7,348 nucleotides of DNA from an uncultured Chitinophagales bacterium (GTDB lineage Bacteria > Bacteroidota > Bacteroidia > Chitinophagales > Chitinophagaceae), in the NCBI GenBank assembly GCA_946886475.1, contig CAMPIQ010000170.1, forward strand, positions 1-7,348. Reading direction: 5' to 3'. The notes beneath the pieces are model-generated. The model was not told the DNA's origin, did not search any database, and worked only from the letters and a program-made list of their open reading frames with translations. A program made the position numbers and the translations under genes. Shown here piece by piece: positions 1 to 5,624 of this stretch (position 1 is its first letter; the number at the start of each line of letters is the position of its first letter).

Positions 1-2
1 GA

Positions 3-824
3 TCAATATAAATAGTTCAAAGCAGTTTTATCATTGCTGTTGAATGTTCTGTTATCTCCATCACCAATGCATGCAAGCATCCATGAATTGGCATCCGGCC
101 CTGTTGGTGTGCCCGGGATATGAACGGCTCCAACATTAGAAGCGCCTTCATTGCCACCAGATCCACCGCAGCTATACGAACGGTTCATATAATCTGTATG
201 GCGAAATCCTATGCAATGGCCCATTTCATGCGCTATTACAGTAGCAATATAATTTACATTGGTAGATCCGGTACCTGTTTCATACCAATAGGTATTCATC
301 TTGATCTGTTTATAGGGCGCTCCGTTCTTACTCGGAAAACCTGCTGATCCCAAAACATTACTTACCTGGTAATAAGCCGAAACAGTAATATTAGCTCTTG
401 AAGAAACACGCTGGAATCTTATAGATAAGTTTTCAGCATTGAATCGACTGATGGCTTCATCAAGAGCTGCAGAAAATGCTGCCTGGTGCTGGCTGGACGT
501 ATTACTCAGGCCAACTGAAATAGTTGAATACTTTGAAGTATTAACAAGGTTATTGGTTCGGTACTGTTCTTCCTGTGCAATCAATAAGTTTGGAGATGAT
601 GATAGTTCATTCAGGTTTTCTTCAGTAAGTACGATATCACCTTCAACAAGATATCCTTCTTCAATTTTTTGAATTTTTTCTGTATTGAAGCCAAGAGCTT
701 TGATCTGTTCAATAGTGACATTACTGATGTCGTCCGGTGTTGTTTCCTTTACATCTTTTTTACAGGCTGTGAAGCTCAGTAATACAAACATTGCGGCGCT
801 GGAAAGTGTCATTAATTTTCTCAT
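3..824 (-). CDS. M57-family zinc metallopeptidase lipoprotein, copy 1
   Basis: This is a 273-residue predicted zinc-dependent endopeptidase of the M57 ('dual-action HEIGH metallo-peptidase') type; its substrate is unknown. A short hydrophobic signal ends in a lipobox (SFTAC, Cys21), so the protein should be lipid-anchored after signal peptidase II cleavage. The CKKD start of the mature protein is compatible with, but does not prove, surface export. Residues 22-95 form a conserved N-terminal region containing GYLVEGDI (57-64), perhaps a propeptide. The catalytic domain carries HEMGHCIGFRHTD: zinc ligands His199, His203 and His209, and catalytic Glu200. SWML (Met249), 40 residues later, is a likely Met-turn. 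Cys204, Cys219 and Cys252 are shared with both paralogues. The ATG at 824 gives the complete signal peptide and no Shine-Dalgarno is visible. Unlike copies 2 and 3, it lacks the shared leader and upstream palindrome. The stop (TGA, 3-5) is inside the window, so the gene is complete. Confidence 0.93.
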   Translation of the reverse strand: MRKLMTLSSAAMFVLLSFTACKKDVKETTPDDISNVTIEQIKALGFNTEKIQKIEEGYLVEGDIVLTEENLNELSSSPNLLIAQEEQYRTNNLVNTSKYSTISVGLSNTSSQHQAAFSAALDEAISRFNAENLSIRFQRVSSRANITVSAYYQVSNVLGSAGFPSKNGAPYKQIKMNTYWYETGTGSTNVNYIATVIAHEMGHCIGFRHTDYMNRSYSCGGSGGNEGASNVGAVHIPGTPTGPDANSWMLACIGDGDNRTFNSNDKTALNYLY

Positions 825-853
825 GATAAATTTTTAAGATGAATAAATGATTA

Positions 854-884
854 TAAAAAGGAAACCGTCAACTGACGGCTTCCT
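854..884 (-). terminator. Intrinsic terminator of M57 copy 2
   Basis: An inverted repeat pairs AGGAA-A-CCGTC (859-869) with GACGG-C-TTCCT (874-884) around a 4-base loop. Read on the minus strand, the one apparent mismatch (864 with 879) becomes a G-U wobble, giving an 11-bp stem followed by a U-run from the A-tract at 855-859. On the plus strand the same pair would be a true A-C mismatch with no following U-run, so the element is oriented for minus-strand transcription. It lies 12 bp after the stop of copy 2 and about 30 bp before the start of copy 1. Confidence 0.85.
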
Positions 885-896
885 GAAATAACTTAT

Positions 897-1718
897 TTAA
901 TAAATGTAATTCAACGCTGTTCTGTCGGCAGAAGTAAAGTACCGGTTCTGATTGCTTCCTATACAAGCCAGCATCCATGATCCGGAGCTTGGTCCGGTGG
1001 GTGTTCCTGGTATATGAATAGCCCCAACGCCTGATGAACCTTCATTTACGGCAGATCCACCGCAGCTATAAGCACGGTTCATATAATCTGTATGCCGGAA
1101 CCCTATGCAATGACCCAGTTCATGTGCCATTATGGTAGCAATGTAATTCCGGTTGGTTGTACTTGTACTGGTGCTGTACCAGTACGTGTTCATTCTGACC
1201 CTGTTATACGGAGCGCCACTACTTGTTGGGAAACCGGCCGATCCAAGCGTGTTGCTTACGGCATAGTAGGCTTCAACAGTGATGTGCTGCCCTGATGAAA
1301 CTCTTTGAAATTTTACACGCAGGTTCTCTGCATTGTAACGCCTTATGGCCTCATCCAAAGCAGAAGTAAAAACAGAAGAATGAGAAGAAGAACTGCTTGC
1401 AAGTCTTACCCTGATGGTTGGATAACTACTTGGGTTTACCAGATAAGAAGTGCGGTAATGTTCTTCATCGGCAATGATCAGTTCATTTGTTGTGGGGAAT
1501 TCATTTAATTGTTCCTCGGTTAAAATGATATCACCTTCAACAAGATAGCCCTCTTCAACTTTCTGCGCCCCAAGGGTGTTAAATCCCAAACCCTGGATCT
1601 TTGCTAATGTGGCTTCAGGAATTTCTTCATTCACCACTTCTTTGGTTTCTTTTTTACAGGAGGTAAAAACGGCTGTCATGCAGACGGCCATCAGAGGGAG
1701 TCTGATAAATTTTTTCAT
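897..1718 (-). CDS. M57-family zinc metallopeptidase lipoprotein, copy 2
   Basis: This 273-residue paralogue aligns with copy 1 without gaps (about 62% identity by hand count). The signal peptide ends in FTSC with lipid-accepting Cys21, followed by KKETKE. The zinc site is HELGHCIGFRHTD: His199, Glu200, His203 and His209, with a probable Met-turn at SWML (Met249). Asp211 after the third His is kept in all copies. The region between N-terminal block and catalytic core (about 100-120) is unusually Ser-rich here, with a run of Ser and Ala around 107-115. The ATG at 1716-1718 is preceded by an A/T-rich leader with ACACAC boxes and no Shine-Dalgarno. The gene is a self-contained unit: a palindromic element lies 82 bp upstream and a strong terminator 12 bp downstream. 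Expected location is the outer membrane as a lipoprotein; substrate unknown. Confidence 0.93.
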   Translation of the reverse strand: MKKFIRLPLMAVCMTAVFTSCKKETKEVVNEEIPEATLAKIQGLGFNTLGAQKVEEGYLVEGDIILTEEQLNEFPTTNELIIADEEHYRTSYLVNPSSYPTIRVRLASSSSSHSSVFTSALDEAIRRYNAENLRVKFQRVSSGQHITVEAYYAVSNTLGSAGFPTSSGAPYNRVRMNTYWYSTSTSTTNRNYIATIMAHELGHCIGFRHTDYMNRAYSCGGSAVNEGSSGVGAIHIPGTPTGPSSGSWMLACIGSNQNRYFTSADRTALNYIY

Positions 1719-1750
1719 GTGTGTAAATGCTTTAGTGTGTGTAAAAAAAT
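1719..1750 (-). promoter_or_regulatory. Conserved 5' leader of M57 copy 2
   Basis: Including the start codon, 1716-1750 matches 2812-2846 upstream of copy 3 at 30 of 35 positions without gaps. Read on the minus strand it consists of a T-run (from the A-tract at 1743-1749), an ACACACAC box, a CTAAA, a variable spacer and a second ACACAC directly at the ATG. Similarity stops abruptly on the upstream side. It is probably the mRNA leader controlling translation, given that no Shine-Dalgarno is present; this role is inference. Confidence 0.6.
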
Positions 1751-1799
1751 GTGTTATTCAATTTACTTAAGGCGGCGAATTCATTAACAATATTTTAAC

Positions 1800-1812
1800 G
1801 CAACAAGGTTGC
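1800..1812. promoter_or_regulatory. Palindrome GCAAC-N3-GTTGC upstream of M57 copy 2
   Basis: Perfect 5-bp inverted repeat with 3-bp centre (GCAAC AAG GTTGC), 82 bp before the start codon of copy 2. The same element, with one arm base changed, lies 80 bp before copy 3. A TTTTGAAAA motif (1830-1838) lies just outside it, also as in copy 3. The position suits a transcription-factor operator or part of the promoter. No regulator is identified and no clear TAnnTTTG -7 element is visible. Confidence 0.45.
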
Positions 1813-1886
1813 AATCAAGTTTTGAACTATTTTGAAAATGGTATAAATCCTAAGAATATTTCCAACAGGCTCAACAATAGATAAAT

Positions 1887-1918
1887 AAAAAAACCGCCCC
1901 GGTAAAGGGCGGTTTTTT
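1887..1918 (-). terminator. Intrinsic terminator of M57 copy 3
   Basis: CCGCCC (1894-1899) pairs with GGGCGG (1907-1912) around a 7-base loop. The stem is extended by an A-run (from 1887) facing a T-run (1913-1918), so about 12 bp can pair. On the minus strand it ends in seven U residues, as expected for terminating copy 3, whose stop lies about 62 bp upstream. The symmetric A/T flanks mean it could also work on the plus strand, but no plus-strand gene lies nearby to need it. Confidence 0.9.
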
Positions 1919-1980
1919 GTACAATAACATTCAGTAGCAATAACAAATCAAATTGTATCTGAATAAAAACAGAAAAGCTA

Positions 1981-2814
1981 CTAATAGAGATAGTTAAGCG
2001 CTGTTTTATCATTTGAATTAAATGGCCGGTTCACATTTGAACCTACACAGGCAAGCATCCATGAATTGGGATCACCTCCTGTTGGAGTTCCGGGAATATG
2101 TACAGCTCCAACTCCATTTTTAACCTGTCCTTCATTTTGCCTTCTGCCACCGCAACTATAAGCCCTGTTCATATAGTCCGTATGACGGAATCCAATACAA
2201 TGACCCAGTTCATGTGCCATGATGGTACCTATATAATTTACATTGGTAACATCCGTTCCGGTTTCATACCAGTAGGTATTCATTTGAACCTGGTTGTATG
2301 GATCTCCTGCAGTGTTAGGAAAGCCGGCTGAGCCCAGGGTATTGCTCACCTGGTAATAAGCCACAACTGTAACGTCCGGACTTTGAGATGGTGAAACCCT
2401 TGTAAAACTGATCTGAAGGTTTTCTGAATTATACCGGCTGATGGCCTCATCAAGTGCAGCAGAAAATGCTGCTTCATGCTGAGTTGAACTATTGTTCAAG
2501 GCAACTTTGATAGTAGGATGTTTTGAAATACTTACAAGATTGAAAGTTCTGTATTGTTCTTCCTGTGCAATGATCAGGTTTGGTGAAAATGGACTTTCAT
2601 TAAGCTGGTTTTTGTTCAAAAGAATATCGCCTTCCACCAGGTAGCCGTCATTTACTTTTTTTACATCTTCTGTACTAAAACCAAGGTGGCTGATAAGCGC
2701 CAGTTCCGATGGCGATACTTCGTCTGATTTCACGTCAACAGTGTTTTTTTTACAGGCTGTAAATGTAAGTGCAGCCAAACAGATGGCTGCAAAGGGTGTG
2801 ATGATTCTTTTCAT
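1981..2814 (-). CDS. M57-family zinc metallopeptidase lipoprotein, copy 3
   Basis: This 277-residue member of the array is closest to copy 1 (about 65% by hand count). The signal peptide ends in TFTAC with lipid-accepting Cys21, followed by KKNTVD. The N-terminal block GYLVEGDI (57-64) is kept. The zinc site is HELGHCIGFRHTD with His201, Glu202, His205 and His211, and a probable Met-turn at SWML (Met253). It differs from the other copies by an SQSPD-type insertion around 143-148 and a longer, more basic loop after the zinc site (GGRRQNEGQVKNG, about 222-234). Those loops could alter substrate choice. The ATG at 2812-2814 carries the same ACACAC-containing leader as copy 2. Copy 3 is divergent from the S8 protease gene across 182 bp and ends in its own strong terminator. 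Confidence 0.93.
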   Translation of the reverse strand: MKRIITPFAAICLAALTFTACKKNTVDVKSDEVSPSELALISHLGFSTEDVKKVNDGYLVEGDILLNKNQLNESPFSPNLIIAQEEQYRTFNLVSISKHPTIKVALNNSSTQHEAAFSAALDEAISRYNSENLQISFTRVSPSQSPDVTVVAYYQVSNTLGSAGFPNTAGDPYNQVQMNTYWYETGTDVTNVNYIGTIMAHELGHCIGFRHTDYMNRAYSCGGRRQNEGQVKNGVGAVHIPGTPTGGDPNSWMLACVGSNVNRPFNSNDKTALNYLY

Positions 2815-2846
2815 GTGTGTAGAAATTTTAGTGTGTATAAAAAAAT
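2815..2846 (-). promoter_or_regulatory. Conserved 5' leader of M57 copy 3
   Basis: This is the counterpart of 1719-1750. On the minus strand it reads as a T-run, a TACACACTAAA block, a short variable spacer and CTACACAC abutting the ATG. Four of the five differences from the copy 2 leader fall in the spacer. Conservation of an untranslated stretch between paralogues whose proteins differ at over a third of positions suggests function, most simply in ribosome recruitment or mRNA stability. Confidence 0.6.
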
Positions 2847-2893
2847 ATTATCTTAAAATAGTACTGAATTTTTAAGCGTAATTTTTTTTTATA

Positions 2894-2906
2894 ACAACCA
2901 TGTTGC
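2894..2906. promoter_or_regulatory. Palindrome ACAAC-N3-GTTGC upstream of M57 copy 3
   Basis: Second instance of the palindromic element: ACAAC CAT GTTGC, with a perfect CAAC/GTTG core and one degenerate outer base. It lies 80 bp before the start codon of copy 3, against 82 bp for copy 2. A TTTTGAAAA motif follows at 2912-2920, as it does beside the copy 2 palindrome. It sits in the divergent region and is 91 bp from the S8 protease start, so a bound factor could act on both genes; that is inference. Confidence 0.42.
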
Positions 2907-2955
2907 AAATCTTTTGAAAATTCATAGTTTCATTATTCTTTACTAAGTGGAAATA

Positions 2956-2974
2956 CTGGTTTAAAAAAAACCAG
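2956..2974 (+). promoter_or_regulatory. Small inverted repeat before the S8 protease gene
   Basis: CTGGTTT (2956-2962) pairs with AAACCAG (2968-2974) around five A residues. An overlapping alternative pairs ATACTG (2953-2958) with CAGTAT (2979-2984). It ends 22 bp before the ATG at 2997. There is no U-run, so it is not a terminator. It could be a 5'-leader hairpin or an operator overlapping the promoter. Confidence 0.35.
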
Positions 2975-2981
2975 AGATCAG

Positions 2982-2989
2982 TATCTTAC
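2982..2989 (+). promoter_or_regulatory. Weak -7-like element TATCTTAC before the S8 gene
   Basis: TATCTTAC matches TAnnTT of the Bacteroidota TAnnTTTG -7 element but not its last two bases. A GGTTT about 20 bp upstream (2958-2962) could serve as the -33 contact. If real, transcription would start at or almost at the ATG (2997), giving a leaderless or nearly leaderless mRNA. The match is too weak to rely on. Confidence 0.2.
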
Positions 2990-2996
2990 CTGAAAT

Positions 2997-5570
2997 ATGC
3001 AGATATTCTTTTTTGTTCTGGCGTTTTTATTTTTTATTCCGGCAGGATTAAAAGCTCAGCAGCAGGATAAATATTCCTTTGCCCTGCTTAAGAAAATGAA
3101 GCTGCATCCGTACGACAGTATAGATGTTTCTGTAAGTTCTACCAACGTCTCTCAACTCAGGGGTTCAAAAGATCTGAATATATTAAAACAGGTATCTTCT
3201 AATATTGTTGTTGCAAGGATCAGGGCATCGGATATCCGCCGTGTTGCAGCTTACCATCACGTACAGTTTATAAATGAAGTAATGATAGCCAGGGAAGAAC
3301 TTACCACAGGTGCTTTTGACCTCAGCCTGAATAAGATCTCATTGGCGCATTCCAACATGTCGTTCATTTCAGGCGACTCCATTTTTGTATCAGTTAAAGA
3401 AAGATTGTTTGACACGCTTGACATTGATCTTAAAGGCCGGGTGTTTTATACCGGGCATGAACCGGTAGTACAAACTGCACATGCATCACTGATGGCTACT
3501 ATAATAGCAGGGGGAGCTAATTCTTCCCCATTTGCCAGGGGTGTTGCCTGGAAATCGCATGTCAGTTCTTCGGGTTTTCATAACCTTTTTGCCGATGCGG
3601 ATTCCATATTTGTTAAGCATGGAATATCAGCGCAAAATCATTCATATGGAACTGTAGTAGAAAATTTTTACGGCAATGAAGCCTTTTCATACGATAGGCA
3701 GGCGAATAACATTCCATATCTGGTGCATGTATTTTCTGCAGGCAATTCGGGGTTGGAAACAGGTAGCGGACCCTATACAGGTGTTGCTCAATTTGCCAAT
3801 CTTACCGGAAATTTCAAGCAGGCAAAAAATATACTGACTGTGGGCTCTGTTGATTCGGCCGGTCAAATAATGCCACTAAGTTCTAAAGGTCCTGCATATG
3901 ATGGAAGAATAAAGCCTGAGCTGATGGCGTATGGAGAAGATGGGAGTTCCGGTGCAGGTGCTACGGTTACAGGTGTAGTTGTGTTATTGCAGGAAGCATA
4001 CAAAAATATTCATGGCGTTTTGCCATCCGGATCTTTGATTAAAGCTTTGCTGCTGAATAGTGCAGATGATATAGGTAATCCTTATCCGGATTATAATTCA
4101 GGCTTTGGAAACCTTGATGCATATGGCGCTTTACAGGCAATAAGCCAGTCACGATATTATGAAGATGAAATTATTCAGGGCGAAACAAAGCACCTGAATA
4201 TCATGATCCCTCCGGGCGCTTCCCAACTTAAGGTAACAATAGCCTGGAATGACCCTGTATCAATTCCTAATGCTTCCAAAGCTTTGGTAAATAATATAGA
4301 TATGGAGGTATCCTCTGTTTCAACAGGAGAAATATGGCTGCCATGGGTTTTGGATCCTAATCCTTCCATAAGTTCACTAACGGCAAATGCTCAACGCAAA
4401 AAAGATACACTCAATAACATTGAACAGGTCACCATCGGGTTCCCTGTTCCTGGGCAGTATTCAATTAAAGTGAATGCACCGCAGGTTAACAATGGTTCAC
4501 AAAAATTTTCTTTAACCTGGCAGGTTGATTCAACCGGTAGCTTATTCTGGACGTATCCTTCTGTAAAGGATCAATTGATAGCAGGAAATACACACTGGTT
4601 ACGATGGGAAACAAAAAGGCAGGGTGCCGCCCAGATAGAATATGCAACCAATGGTTCCAACTGGAAACAGGCAGGCATGGTATCTGAAGCGGATATCAAT
4701 TATTTTAAATGGAAGGTGCCTGATACTGTAACCGTTGCAGTACTAAGGATAATACATTCAGGTGAAGTGTTTACCTCAGACAGCTTTACAATCAGCCCTC
4801 AACTGCAATTGTCCACAGGTTACAATTGTGCTGATTCCTTTTTGCTTTATTGGAACAAAATCCAAAATTATCCGTACGAAGTGTTTCAGCTGGAAGACAG
4901 GTATCTTACATCTTTCCATACTACAACCGATACCTCAGTTATTTTGGATAAGACCCAACATCCTTCCATTTATTATAGCGTAGCCCCTGTTATCAATGGA
5001 AGAACAGGAATTAAAAGTAATACGATCAATTATCCGGCTTTAGGTCCTTCCTGTTATATCAATGCTTTTTATCTTCAGTCTCAAACGTCCTTTTCTGCCA
5101 CATTTACTGCCGACCTGGGTACCTTATTCGGCGTAGCATCTGTTACACTTCAAAAAATTACTCCGGCTGGTATTATGGATCTCAAGCTGTTTAATGATCT
5201 TTCCTCAACTGTATTTTTAATTACGGATTCAACACTAACAAGGGGTGAGAATCATTTCCGGCTCAGATTACAGTTATACAATGGAACAGTTTATTACAGT
5301 AATACAGAGGTTGTTTTTCACTGGCTTTCACTACCTGTAATTGTTTATCCCGTTCCTGTGGCGGCAGGCAGGCAGTTGAATATCATTTCCAGTGAGTCGG
5401 GACGTTACACCATCAATATTTTTGACAGCCATGGGAAACTTGTATTTGTACAATTGCTTACTTCTACGCATACACAGTTTAACACCGCTATACTTCAACG
5501 CGGTTTGTATGTAATAAGGATCATTGACAGGGAAGGAGAAGGCTATTCACAAAAAATGATAGTGCAATAA
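2997..5570 (+). CDS. Secreted S8 subtilisin-like protease with T9SS type A sorting domain
   Basis: An 857-residue secreted serine endopeptidase. Residues 1-20 are a hydrophobic signal peptide (cleavage near LKA-QQQ) lacking the usual early Lys/Arg. An in-frame TGA at 2991 rules out a longer start. Residues 24-105 resemble a subtilase propeptide region. The S8 catalytic domain spans about 110-385: His162 in AHASLMATIIAGG, oxyanion Asn250 in FSAGNSG, and Ser318 in GSSGAGATVTG (a GTSxAAP variant with Ala for Pro and a shortened lead-in). The catalytic acid aligns with Glu135 (VSVKE) rather than Asp. Residues 395-510 form a P-domain-like beta region (LVNNIDMEV, WLPWVLD, NNIEQV). About 516-600 is an Ig-like module, and 601-777 holds fibronectin-like beta domains. 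About 780-857 is the T9SS type A C-terminal domain (YPVPVAAG start, GLYVIRI and SQKMIVQ end). It should cross the outer membrane by T9SS and be surface-attached or released. Family assignment is firm; substrate is unknown. Confidence 0.93.
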   Translation: MQIFFFVLAFLFFIPAGLKAQQQDKYSFALLKKMKLHPYDSIDVSVSSTNVSQLRGSKDLNILKQVSSNIVVARIRASDIRRVAAYHHVQFINEVMIAREELTTGAFDLSLNKISLAHSNMSFISGDSIFVSVKERLFDTLDIDLKGRVFYTGHEPVVQTAHASLMATIIAGGANSSPFARGVAWKSHVSSSGFHNLFADADSIFVKHGISAQNHSYGTVVENFYGNEAFSYDRQANNIPYLVHVFSAGNSGLETGSGPYTGVAQFANLTGNFKQAKNILTVGSVDSAGQIMPLSSKGPAYDGRIKPELMAYGEDGSSGAGATVTGVVVLLQEAYKNIHGVLPSGSLIKALLLNSADDIGNPYPDYNSGFGNLDAYGALQAISQSRYYEDEIIQGETKHLNIMIPPGASQLKVTIAWNDPVSIPNASKALVNNIDMEVSSVSTGEIWLPWVLDPNPSISSLTANAQRKKDTLNNIEQVTIGFPVPGQYSIKVNAPQVNNGSQKFSLTWQVDSTGSLFWTYPSVKDQLIAGNTHWLRWETKRQGAAQIEYATNGSNWKQAGMVSEADINYFKWKVPDTVTVAVLRIIHSGEVFTSDSFTISPQLQLSTGYNCADSFLLYWNKIQNYPYEVFQLEDRYLTSFHTTTDTSVILDKTQHPSIYYSVAPVINGRTGIKSNTINYPALGPSCYINAFYLQSQTSFSATFTADLGTLFGVASVTLQKITPAGIMDLKLFNDLSSTVFLITDSTLTRGENHFRLRLQLYNGTVYYSNTEVVFHWLSLPVIVYPVPVAAGRQLNIISSESGRYTINIFDSHGKLVFVQLLTSTHTQFNTAILQRGLYVIRIIDREGEGYSQKMIVQ

Positions 5571-5594
5571 AAAAGCGGTCTTAAAACCGCTTTC
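5571..5594. terminator. Bidirectional terminator between the S8 protease and mdh
   Basis: AAAGCGGT (5572-5579) pairs with ACCGCTTT (5586-5593) around a 6-base loop, directly after the S8 stop codon and 31 bp beyond the mdh stop. On the minus strand the stem is followed by six U residues, a good terminator for mdh. On the plus strand it runs into TTTCATTTCTTCTTC, a weaker but usable tract. The convergent arrangement fits a shared element. Confidence 0.82.
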
Positions 5595-5624
5595 ATTTCT
5601 TCTTCAATTTATATCTGCCTTTAT

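Larger units (their letters stand above)
3..2814 (-). repeat. Tandem triplication of M57 metallopeptidase lipoprotein genes
   Basis: Three same-strand genes of 273, 273 and 277 codons encode homologous proteins along their full length. Hand counts give about 170 of 273 identical residues for copy 1 versus copy 2 and about 179 of 277 for copy 1 versus copy 3. Identity is densest around the zinc site, the N-terminal GYLVEGDI block and the C-terminal TALNY tail. It is weakest in the signal peptide and in two loops that carry small insertions in copy 3 (near residues 143-148 and 227-233). This is an old gene duplication rather than a recent DNA repeat, because divergence is substantial at both protein and DNA level. 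The array may continue left of the window. Confidence 0.93.

Noticed and set aside
825..885. Sigma-70-like TTGACG and TATAAT on the minus strand before M57 copy 1
   Set aside because: The two hexamers are only 10 bp apart, far from the 17-bp spacing needed. The first is part of the terminator stem, and Bacteroidota use a different consensus.
1827..2012. 61-codon minus-strand open frame overlapping the end of M57 copy 3 and the intergenic region
   Set aside because: It reads through the terminator hairpin (1887-1918), overlaps copy 3 in another frame, and its composition is that of A/T-rich non-coding DNA. No start context or homology is recognisable.
2881..2890. Homopolymer tract of T residues in the divergent intergenic region
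   Set aside because: There is no GC-rich stem next to it, so it is not a terminator; A/T runs are common in intergenic DNA of this kind.
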